Of a stretch of 8,951 bases of DNA, positions 1 through 5,937 are shown piece after piece. A program made the position numbers and the translations under genes. The DNA is from JBOGOC01 sp050747525 (GTDB lineage: Bacteria > Acidobacteriota > Polarisedimenticolia > JACPZX01 > DASXTC01): assembly GCA_050747525.1 (NCBI GenBank), contig JBOGOC010000024.1, positions 1 through 8,951 of the forward strand, read 5' to 3'. A model generated the notes under the pieces. It was given only the letters and a program-made list of their open reading frames with translations, was not told the DNA's origin and did no database searches. Every line of letters starts with the position of its first letter. Within the stretch, counting starts at the first letter, position 1.

Positions 1-1378
1 GGGTGCCAAGTCCGAGATCGCCCACGGTGGTGACGGTGAGGGTGGTGAGCGGCATCGACTCGGACACGGAAAGCGACGCGGGCGCCTCCGACAGCACCAC
101 CAGGTCGCTCAGACCATCTCCGTTGAGCAAGATCGGCAATACGGCCACCGGCCGGCCCGCCACGTCGAGGTCGATGGGCTCGGGTGCGGGGCCCGCCTTT
201 TCGGGCATCAGCAGGCGCAGCCGTCGGGCCGACGGCTCCATCAGCACGAGATTCCTGCCGGGGCGCGACGAGACGGCGGCGGTGTGGATCGGGCCGGCGG
301 GGCCGCCGGGAAGCGACATCGATTGCGGTTTGCCCGGGTCGGCCGCCAGGCGAACCCACAGGCTGCCGCCGGCCAGCCGCACGGCGATGTCGTCCTTCAC
401 GTCCCCATCGAAGTCTCCCACCGCCACGGATTCCGCCGGCCCCGGAAGCTCCACCTCCTGCACGGACAGCTTGTCGGCCTGCTCGCGGATCCGGCCGGTG
501 GCGTACAACCGCCGATCGCGCCCCGGGACGAGAACCAGCCGATCCCCGGCCGTCACGACCAGGTCGCGCAGCGGGTGGGCGTCCAGACGGCCAGTGGCGA
601 TGGCCGTGGCGGGAGCCGGAAGGGGGATGGCCTCCGGCTCGGCCTTCACGGCCCCTTCATAGGACTGGTACACCAGCAGGCGCGCGCCGTCGGGGCCGAC
701 GACGGCGGCCAGCAGGTCCTCGTAGCCGTCCCGGCGGTTGAAGTCGACCGCGGCCAGCGCGGTAAGAGTGCCGGGCAGCTCGAGGCTCTCGGGGGGGCGG
801 AAGCCTCCCGCGCCGTCTCCGTGAAGAACCGTCAGGCTCTTCGCGTGCCGTGGCGCGGCCGCCAGATCCTGGTTGCCGTCCGCGTCGAAGTCGCCGGCCG
901 CCATCAGCTCCGCCGGCTCGGGGACCTCGAACACCGCGGCCTCGGGCATGAAGCGCTCACCCACGAAGGTCCCATCCACGCGGTGCCTGCGGGCCTGCTC
1001 GCTGTAGGGGTACCTTGCGTCGAAGCTGGCGCGGTGCAGGCTGACCATGCCGCTGCCTGCCGCCTCCCAGGAGGCGATCACGTCCGGCACGCCGTCCTTG
1101 TCGAAGTCGGCCGTGGCCAGTGCCAGCGGCCGGGCGGTGCCTGCCTCCAGCTGTGCGGCCGCGGCCCGATGGCCCGCGTAGCGTGGCCGCAGTCCGACGG
1201 CGTCGCCCAGGTTCACGTACGGGTTGCCCCGCCCGGCGGCCCGCACCGCGATCGTGGCGGCGGCCTCGGGTGCCGGTGCGAGGGGCTGTGAGGCGATGGA
1301 TCCGACCAGCGGTGCGCAGAAAGCCGCCACCACGAGGGCGGTGGCCAGCAATGAGTGACGAGAGCGGGGCAGCTTCAT
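1..1378 (-). CDS. Exported FG-GAP/VCBS-repeat protein (partial, C-terminus beyond left edge)
   Basis: The minus-strand frame is open from an ATG at 1378 to the window edge, giving 459 codons without a stop. An AAGGAGGAA Shine-Dalgarno (1385-1393) sits 8 nt upstream and fixes the start. Residues 1-30 are a signal peptide: MKLPRSR, then a hydrophobic stretch to about residue 28. The body has five spaced FG-GAP/VCBS-type calcium-loop motifs: DFDKDGVPD (91-99), DFDADGNQD (163-171), DFNRRDGYED (212-221), DFDGDVKDD (322-330) and NGDGLSD (419-425). Such repeats form integrin-alpha-like beta-propeller blades that bind Ca2+ and usually sit outside the cell. Near the edge, LTTLTVTTVGDLGLGT resembles the opening of a CSLREA/parallel beta-helix region, so the full protein may be much longer; this is inference. 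It lies 118 bp downstream of the response regulator on the same strand and may be co-transcribed with or controlled by it. The exact role, whether adhesin, surface polymer or enzyme scaffold, is unknown. Confidence 0.85.
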   Translation of the reverse strand, partial: MKLPRSRHSLLATALVVAAFCAPLVGSIASQPLAPAPEAAATIAVRAAGRGNPYVNLGDAVGLRPRYAGHRAAAAQLEAGTARPLALATADFDKDGVPDVIASWEAAGSGMVSLHRASFDARYPYSEQARRHRVDGTFVGERFMPEAAVFEVPEPAELMAAGDFDADGNQDLAAAPRHAKSLTVLHGDGAGGFRPPESLELPGTLTALAAVDFNRRDGYEDLLAAVVGPDGARLLVYQSYEGAVKAEPEAIPLPAPATAIATGRLDAHPLRDLVVTAGDRLVLVPGRDRRLYATGRIREQADKLSVQEVELPGPAESVAVGDFDGDVKDDIAVRLAGGSLWVRLAADPGKPQSMSLPGGPAGPIHTAAVSSRPGRNLVLMEPSARRLRLLMPEKAGPAPEPIDLDVAGRPVAVLPILLNGDGLSDLVVLSEAPASLSVSESMPLTTLTVTTVGDLGLGT

Positions 1379-1398
1379 GGGGCGTTCCTCCTTCGGGG

Positions 1399-1435
1399 AG
1401 TCGCGAACGTCAGGTCTCCACGCTTTTACGCGACT
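1399..1435 (-). repeat. Inverted repeat in the 5' leader of the FG-GAP gene
   Basis: AGTCGCG (1399-1405) and CGCGACT (1429-1435) are perfect 7-bp inverted arms separated by 23 nt. In the transcript of the FG-GAP gene this would be a stem-loop ending about 5 nt before the Shine-Dalgarno. It has no T-tract, so it is not a rho-independent terminator for the regulator gene. It may be a leader hairpin that affects translation or stability, or chance in GC-rich DNA. Confidence 0.35.
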
Positions 1436-1451
1436 GCGAGAGGGTGGTCCA

Positions 1452-1467
1452 TCGCATGTTCATGCGA
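1452..1467. promoter_or_regulatory. 7-2-7 palindrome, putative response-regulator binding site 1
   Basis: TCGCATG-TT-CATGCGA has perfect 7-bp arms around a 2-bp spacer. It lies in the 118-bp gap between the response regulator and the FG-GAP gene, about 75 bp upstream of the FG-GAP start codon. NarL-type regulators are known to bind heptamers arranged 7-2-7, and the adjacent regulator belongs to that family. A near copy (14 of 16 identical) lies at 2253-2268. The function is inferred from shape, repetition and position. Confidence 0.5.
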
Positions 1468-1496
1468 GACGCCGGCTGGAGGGGTGGGGGGAGCGT

Positions 1497-2183
1497 TCAG
1501 ACGAGGCGGTCGCGGATGGCCCGGACGATGGCCTCCGCGCTGCTGTGGACCTGGAGCTTCCTGTAGATCGAGCGGATGTGCGCGCGCACGGTGTCCACGC
1601 TGACGCCCAGCCCGTCGGCCGCCTGCTTGTATCCCATCCCGCGCACCAGGCAGTGGAGGACCTGCTGCTCGCGGTCGGTCAGGCCGAGGCGGGTCGGCCC
1701 TGCAGGCTTCGTGGCGAGCAGCACCGAGAGATTCCCGCGCGGCGCGGCGCGCACGATCTCGAGCACCGTGCGGGCGACGGCCGGGCTCAGCGGGGCTCCC
1801 CCGGCGGCAATGGCGCGCAGCTGCGCCAGCAGCTCGGGCGCGGTGGATTTCTTGAGCAGGTAGCCGTCCGCGCCGGCGCAGATCGCCTCCAGGATCGTGG
1901 CGGGCTCCTCGAACACCGTCAGCACCACGACGATCACGTCCGGCAGCAGCCCTTTGAGGCGACGTGTCGCCTCGATGCCGCTCATGCCGGGAAGCTGCAG
2001 GTCCATCAGGACCAGCCCCCACTCGGGCTGGTACGCGGCGGCCTGGCGCGCCGCCTCCTGCAGCGCCGCGTCGGGCGCGCCAAAGGTGCCAGCCACCCGG
2101 AACCCCTCGGCGGCCGACAGAAGCGTCTCGAGGCTCTCACGGTAGCGGGCATCATCCTCGACGATCGCCACGTTCAGTGCCAC
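1497..2183 (-). CDS. NarL/FixJ-family response regulator (REC + LuxR-type HTH)
   Basis: This 228-aa DNA-binding response regulator is the likely partner of the upstream sensor kinase. The receiver domain spans about residues 3-125. It has the acidic pair D10/D11, phospho-acceptor D61 in LVLMDLQLPGMSG, T89, and K111 in GYLLKK. A linker of about 40 residues leads to a GerE/LuxR-type helix-turn-helix at about 166-225, with LTDREQQVL, then VSVDTVRAHIRSIYRKLQV. The length is usual for NarL/FixJ proteins. I chose the GTG at 2183 because it falls directly before the REC domain and follows a G-rich GGGGGGGTGA Shine-Dalgarno. An in-frame ATG at 2264 overlaps the kinase stop (ATGA) and would add 27 residues of non-REC sequence, so it is less likely but could give translational coupling. 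Transcription is probably shared with the kinase. Targets may include the palindromes at 1452 and 2253. Confidence 0.93.
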   Translation of the reverse strand: MALNVAIVEDDARYRESLETLLSAAEGFRVAGTFGAPDAALQEAARQAAAYQPEWGLVLMDLQLPGMSGIEATRRLKGLLPDVIVVVLTVFEEPATILEAICAGADGYLLKKSTAPELLAQLRAIAAGGAPLSPAVARTVLEIVRAAPRGNLSVLLATKPAGPTRLGLTDREQQVLHCLVRGMGYKQAADGLGVSVDTVRAHIRSIYRKLQVHSSAEAIVRAIRDRLV

Positions 2184-2252
2184 GTCACCCCCCCGCGGAT
2201 CGCGGCTGCCGGTCCTGCACGCAATCATGGCGCGGGACGCGACCGGGCGGCC

Positions 2253-2268
2253 TCGCATAATCATGCGA
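2253..2268. promoter_or_regulatory. Imperfect palindrome, putative response-regulator binding site 2
   Basis: TCGCATAATCATGCGA matches the site at 1452-1467 at 14 of 16 positions. Its outer arms TCGCAT/ATGCGA are perfect; the central four bases are not symmetric. It overlaps the last codons and stop of the sensor kinase and lies 70 bp upstream of the regulator's GTG start. It could be an autoregulatory operator. It overlaps coding sequence, so chance similarity is not excluded. Confidence 0.4.
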
Positions 2269-5131
2269 TCCCGCGGCGCTTGAGCCTGCGCTCGGCCGTG
2301 CGGGTCTCGAAGAGCACCTGCACGCGCGTGCCGCCCGCCGCGGGCGCCGATATCGTCAGGTCCCCCCCGATCTCCTCGGCTCGCCGCCGCATGCTCGCAA
2401 GGCCCATCCCGCGCGTGGGGGCCGCGCCGGCGGGCAGACCCGCGCCGTCGTCTTCCACCCACAGGCACCACCGATCGCCCTCCGGGCACCGCATGCCGAG
2501 CGTGACGCGATGCGCGCCCGCATGTCGCGCGGCGTTGTGCAGCGCCTCCACCGCGATCATCTGCAGGCTTCGCACGGCGCCCAGGGGCAGCGCCTCATGT
2601 GGCCAGTGTTCGGGGAAGTCGATCGCCAGGGCCGGCCGGCTGCCCGGAAACAGCCGCGAGGCCCTCTCGGCCAGATGGTCCGCCAACGCCACCAGACGCG
2701 TGGAGCCGGGACGCAGCGACCAGACGATGTCCGACAGCGCGTTGCCCAGCTCCGACGCCGCCTCGGCGATCCGGTGCGCCAGCTCGCCACGGCGTCCGTC
2801 ATCAACCCCCCCTCCCTCGATCGTGCCGGCCAGAATTCCGATGCTGCCGAGCGTGGAGCCCATTTCGTCGTGAAGGTCCATCGCGATGCGCGCGCGCTGG
2901 CGTTCCATCCGGATCAGAAAGGCCACGCGCGCCCGGTAGGTCACGAACGCCCCAGCGACCAGCAGCCCCGCCGACGACGACAGGAACCAGACACGCAGAT
3001 AGAACGGCCGGTCCACGTCGAAGGCAAAGCGTGCGGGCTCCGGAGTCCAGCTTTCTCCGTCTAGGGAGGCACCCACCTCGACGGAGAAAGGGCCGGAGGG
3101 AAGATCGACGAACCGGATCACCGGCTGCTGCGTCCATTGCGACCAGGGGTCATCGGGGCGCAGTCGCACGCGGTAGTTCAGCAAGGTCGGATCGCGGAAC
3201 GACAGCGCGGCAAACTGCAGCTCCAGACGGTTCCTGCTGTACGGAAGGAGAGACCGGCCGTGAGGGTCCAGCCGCTGATCGTCCACCAGAACGTCGGTGA
3301 CTTCCACCGGAGGCGCCTTCATGGGGGCGCGGCGAGCCTGAGGCGGCACCTTCACCACGCCGGCGCTGGTCGCGAGCCACAGCGTGCCATCCCGAGCTTC
3401 GAGAACGTCGCTGCTGCCTCCGAAAGGCAGGCCGTGCCACCAGGTCAGCCGCTCCAGCACCTGCCAGCCCGCAGGCAGGTCGGGGCGGTCCGTCACGCGC
3501 AGGACCGCGCTCTGCGCCGCCACCCACACGCCGCCCGAGACCGCTGGACGCAATGAGCGGACCAGGTTGGCAGGAAGCTCGAGGGAGCCAGGCACCCTCT
3601 CCCACCGGTCACGCGTTCTCCGGTGCAGGCCACCGCTTCTTCCTGACATCCACAGCGAGCCGGGGGCTGCCTCGACAAAACAGTACACGTGCTCGATTCC
3701 GGGCACCGTCTCGCAGGACCACGAATCCGGCGTCGGCGCCAGGAGAGCCTCCCGGACCGGAGCATGACAGAACCGATCGCCCTGGGAGACCCACAATGCG
3801 CCGTCTGAGGTCTCGAGGATCGATTCATAGGGAAGAGGAACACCCGTCTTAGCAGGGCCGGAGACCTCCACTGGCGATCGTGCTCCGGGAGGGACGCGGA
3901 GGATGACGGTCCCGCCCACCATCCAGACGCCGCCGTCCTGAGCCTGAGAGCACGACCCGCCGGCGTTCCAGCCGGGGGGCGGGCGGTGCCGTATGAAGCG
4001 GCCTTGCGTCCGTTCCAGAATCGCGCCGTCGGCCCCCCCGGTCCAGAGGCGGCCGCTGACATCCACGCACGCTCGATCCCGCGCCATCTCGCTGGCGTGA
4101 GCGCGCCAGCGGCCCTCGCTCTTGTCGAGGCGTCCGAGCCCTTGCCAGGTCGAGACCCAGATTGCCTCGTCCGTGCGCGCCACGAACCGGGTATGCGCCG
4201 GGAGACCGTCCGCATCGTTGAAGAGGACCGTCTCCGGCTCAGGGAACTGCAGCAGCCCCAGGTAGGTGCCGAGCCAGAGCGACCCCTCCCTGTCGACCAC
4301 GAGAGGACCGCCGCTCGGCAGTCGATCCTGTGGTCCGAGAATCTCCGGAGGCTCCGAGGGACGCACCGCAGCCAGGAACCGATCCATGGAGACCCACACG
4401 GTGTCCCCCCTCGATTCCAGATCGATCCCCCGCGCGCCGAACGAGAACAGCGTCTCGGCATGCCCGTGTGAGAACCGGACCAGCGAGCCCAGGAAGGTCA
4501 GCACCAGAAGGGACCCATCCGGCTGAAGGATGGCGTCTACGGGGCTATCGATCCGGGCGAGGAGCCGGTCGTCTCCCGTCAGCGTGAGATGGTGGACGCC
4601 GCGATTCGTCAGGAGGAGGATACCGTCGCCGGGGGCGCCCCGCAGGAGCCTGGGCCTTTCGGACGCGAAGCGGCGGCCGTCCACCACCACCCAGTCCTTC
4701 TGCGCGCGGTGCACGAGCAGCTCCGCGTCGCACAGCATCCAGAGATCTCCCGGCTCCGAGAACCGGACATCACGCACCTTCGTGAGCGGCCGTCCGTCCG
4801 GACCGTGATAGGGTTCCACTTCGCCGTCGACGACACGGAACATGTCGCCTCGCTGCAGCGCGACCACCTCGTCTGCGGATCCGATGGTCACCCGGTCCAC
4901 GACGTCTCGAAGACGGCCTTGATCCCACCGGCGCATCCGGACGCCGTCGTACCGCACCAGACCGCCGCCGGTTCCCACCCAGAGGAAACCTCTTGCATCC
5001 TGGGCGAGACTGTAGACCGCCCCCGCAGGAAGACCGTCGCGCTCATCGAAGCGGCGCGTGAGGCGCTCGACCGCCGGTGTCTCGGTGACCATCATGACGA
5101 GGAGCCAGAACAGGGCCAGTCTTCTTGTCAC
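2261..5131 (-). CDS. Two-component sensor histidine kinase with Reg_prop propeller, Y_Y_Y, HisKA_3 and HATPase_c
   Basis: This 956-aa membrane sensor kinase presumably phosphorylates the response regulator encoded just downstream (77-bp gap). A signal peptide (VTRRLALFWLLVMMVTETPA) leads into a periplasmic beta-propeller at about 27-595. It has repeated Reg_prop strands such as GFLWVGTGGGLVRYDG, GSLWLGTYLGLLQF, EAIWVSTWQGLGRL and GTLWLATSAGVVKV. A Y_Y_Y domain follows (about 610-705), then one transmembrane helix (about 711-732). The HisKA_3 motif RIAMDLHDEMGSTL carries phospho-acceptor H754. HATPase_c has an N-box EALHNAARH (N866), G1 DDGAGLP and G2 GMGLASM. All catalytic motifs look intact. 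I chose GTG 5131 because GGAG lies 5 nt upstream and the signal peptide begins there. A TTG at 5164 in the same frame overlaps the probable -10 box. The ligand is unknown; related propeller sensors in Bacteroidota often detect polysaccharide breakdown products, but that cannot be read from this sequence. Confidence 0.93.
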   Translation of the reverse strand: MTRRLALFWLLVMMVTETPAVERLTRRFDERDGLPAGAVYSLAQDARGFLWVGTGGGLVRYDGVRMRRWDQGRLRDVVDRVTIGSADEVVALQRGDMFRVVDGEVEPYHGPDGRPLTKVRDVRFSEPGDLWMLCDAELLVHRAQKDWVVVDGRRFASERPRLLRGAPGDGILLLTNRGVHHLTLTGDDRLLARIDSPVDAILQPDGSLLVLTFLGSLVRFSHGHAETLFSFGARGIDLESRGDTVWVSMDRFLAAVRPSEPPEILGPQDRLPSGGPLVVDREGSLWLGTYLGLLQFPEPETVLFNDADGLPAHTRFVARTDEAIWVSTWQGLGRLDKSEGRWRAHASEMARDRACVDVSGRLWTGGADGAILERTQGRFIRHRPPPGWNAGGSCSQAQDGGVWMVGGTVILRVPPGARSPVEVSGPAKTGVPLPYESILETSDGALWVSQGDRFCHAPVREALLAPTPDSWSCETVPGIEHVYCFVEAAPGSLWMSGRSGGLHRRTRDRWERVPGSLELPANLVRSLRPAVSGGVWVAAQSAVLRVTDRPDLPAGWQVLERLTWWHGLPFGGSSDVLEARDGTLWLATSAGVVKVPPQARRAPMKAPPVEVTDVLVDDQRLDPHGRSLLPYSRNRLELQFAALSFRDPTLLNYRVRLRPDDPWSQWTQQPVIRFVDLPSGPFSVEVGASLDGESWTPEPARFAFDVDRPFYLRVWFLSSSAGLLVAGAFVTYRARVAFLIRMERQRARIAMDLHDEMGSTLGSIGILAGTIEGGGVDDGRRGELAHRIAEAASELGNALSDIVWSLRPGSTRLVALADHLAERASRLFPGSRPALAIDFPEHWPHEALPLGAVRSLQMIAVEALHNAARHAGAHRVTLGMRCPEGDRWCLWVEDDGAGLPAGAAPTRGMGLASMRRRAEEIGGDLTISAPAAGGTRVQVLFETRTAERRLKRRGIA

Positions 5132-5164
5132 GCAAGCTCCAGCGGCTCGGGCATCGCCCGGCAA

Positions 5165-5170
5165 AGTATA
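5165..5170 (-). promoter_or_regulatory. Probable -10 box of the sensor-kinase promoter
   Basis: The minus strand reads TATACT here, 5 of 6 to TATAAT. The expected transcript start, near 5158, is about 27 nt before the GTG at 5131. No good TTGACA-like -35 is visible at 16-18 nt spacing, so the promoter may be weak or activator-dependent. The position supports the GTG start over TTG 5164. Confidence 0.4.
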
Positions 5171-5213
5171 AATCGACCGGAACTGGCAGACGCAGGGGAC
5201 TTAAGATCGAGTC

Positions 5214-5528
5214 CTAGCCCCGGCACCATGTCGGTGGCGGGCGGCATCCTCGGACTTCTGCTGGCCATGTGCTGGACGGGATAATGGTAGCCATCTTGAT
5301 GCCGGCATGGCCCAGGGCCGCTAGCACGCGGGCCTCCCGCTCGAAGCGGGCGAGCCGCTCGGGGTCGAGGGTCACGGTCTCGGGCAGCACCTTGATCGCG
5401 ACGTCCCTGCCGAGCCGCGGGTCGCGCGCGCGGTAGGCCTCTCCCATCCCTCCGGCGCCGAGGGGGGCGACGATCTCGTACGGACCGATGCGGCTTCCGA
5501 TCGACAGAGCCAGGCGGTGATCCTTCAC
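5214..5528 (-). pseudogene. Truncated Ser/Thr protein kinase, N-terminal fragment only
   Basis: The minus-strand frame encodes 104 aa from a GTG at 5528. Residues 11-77 are a clear N-lobe of a bacterial PknB-like kinase. They include GPYEIVAPLGAGGMGEAYRA with the Gly-rich loop (24-29), the ATP-anchoring lysine K46 in VAIKVLPE, and the alpha-C glutamate E65 in RFEREARVLAALGHAGI. Recognisable homology stops at about residue 77 (near 5298), where the family usually continues HPNIAAIYG. It is replaced by about 27 unrelated residues and a TAG. The hinge, HRD catalytic loop, DFG and whole C-lobe are missing, so it cannot be an active kinase. The frame is intact up to the break, which points to a deletion or recombination event rather than gradual decay. 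No clear Shine-Dalgarno precedes the GTG. A TAGAAT at 5546-5551 (minus) could be a relic -10. It may still be expressed as a short peptide. Confidence 0.7.
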
Positions 5529-5622
5529 GGAAAGTGGCGGGGCTCATTCTACGGTGAACAGGGAAGCGCAAGGGAGGTCACCTGCGCAATGGGTTCCGTC
5601 ACTTTTATTTTCACTAATGCTC

Positions 5623-5651
5623 TTGACACATTTTCGGCGAAAGAGTATAAG
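5623..5651 (+). promoter_or_regulatory. Strong sigma70-type promoter for the Cys-rich secreted protein
   Basis: TTGACA (5623-5628) matches the -35 consensus exactly. It is followed after 17 nt by TATAAG (5646-5651), 5 of 6 to the -10 consensus. It sits in an AT-rich patch of an otherwise GC-rich region and points right. The expected start is near 5658, about 280 nt before the ATG at 5938. Confidence 0.75.
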
Positions 5652-5657
5652 ACGTCC

Positions 5658-5937
5658 ACCTGCTGCACCAACGTGACTGGGGGGTCGTTCGCGACCGGGG
5701 GCGGTCACTGAGGCAGGACGCGAGAGCGTCTTCTTCTGAGCGCCCCTCCGCAAACTCCTCCTGGTCAGCCGCGCCACGGCCTGTTTCACAGCACGTGGGG
5801 GATCACCCCCCGAGTCCCGCGCGCCACCTGGGAGGGGTGCGCCAGACGGGAATCCACCTGGGTACGTCTCCACAAGTTCGTGTGTCTATGGACATTTCGC
5901 CCCGCCACGAAGGTTGGGGCCAAGGGAGAAAAATATA
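5658..5937 (+). ncRNA. Long structured 5' leader, unassigned class
   Basis: The span between the predicted transcript start and the ATG at 5938 has no convincing gene. It contains several inverted repeats. A hairpin GGTCG-TTCG-CGACC (5683-5696) is enclosed by GTGAC/GTCAC (5673-5677/5704-5708). A 7-bp stem with one G-U pair is capped by a GAGA tetraloop (5715-5732) and followed by CTTCT. GGGGG-ATCA-CCCCC lies at 5797-5810, GCGC(C)ACC pairs with GGTGCGC (5821-5842), and AGACG pairs with CGTCT (5844-5869). CCACCTGGG occurs twice, at 5824 and 5854. This could be a regulatory leader, a cis-acting stability element or a separate small RNA. I compared it from memory with c-di-GMP-I (GEMM) and found no match to its conserved bases. 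GC-rich DNA folds easily, so the claim of function is tentative. Confidence 0.3.

Noticed and set aside
284..1291. Long plus-strand open frame (335 codons) opposite the FG-GAP gene
   Set aside because: The encoded sequence is low-complexity and Arg/Gly/Ala-rich without domain motifs. The minus strand has a clear signal peptide, five FG-GAP motifs and a strong Shine-Dalgarno.
2597..2805. Minus-strand and plus-strand alternative frames inside the sensor-kinase gene
   Set aside because: All overlap intact kinase domains in the main frame and show no family motifs.
5589..5711. Small 40-aa plus-strand ORF ending TSTCCTNVTGGSFATGGGH, considered as a peptide precursor
   Set aside because: Its ATG lies upstream of the consensus promoter that runs through it, and it has no good ribosome site. 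The Cys/Thr-rich end coincides with the hairpin region. No modifying enzyme is nearby.
5797..5811. GGGGG-ATCA-CCCCC hairpin as a terminator
   Set aside because: No T-tract follows and it lies between a promoter and its gene.
5544..5873. Minus-strand ORF of 109 codons in the intergenic region
   Set aside because: No domain, no ribosome site, and it crosses the strong plus-strand promoter and leader.
5658..5937. c-di-GMP-I (GEMM) or other known riboswitch
   Set aside because: Despite a GNRA-capped stem, the conserved bases of GEMM are not present, and no other class I know fits.
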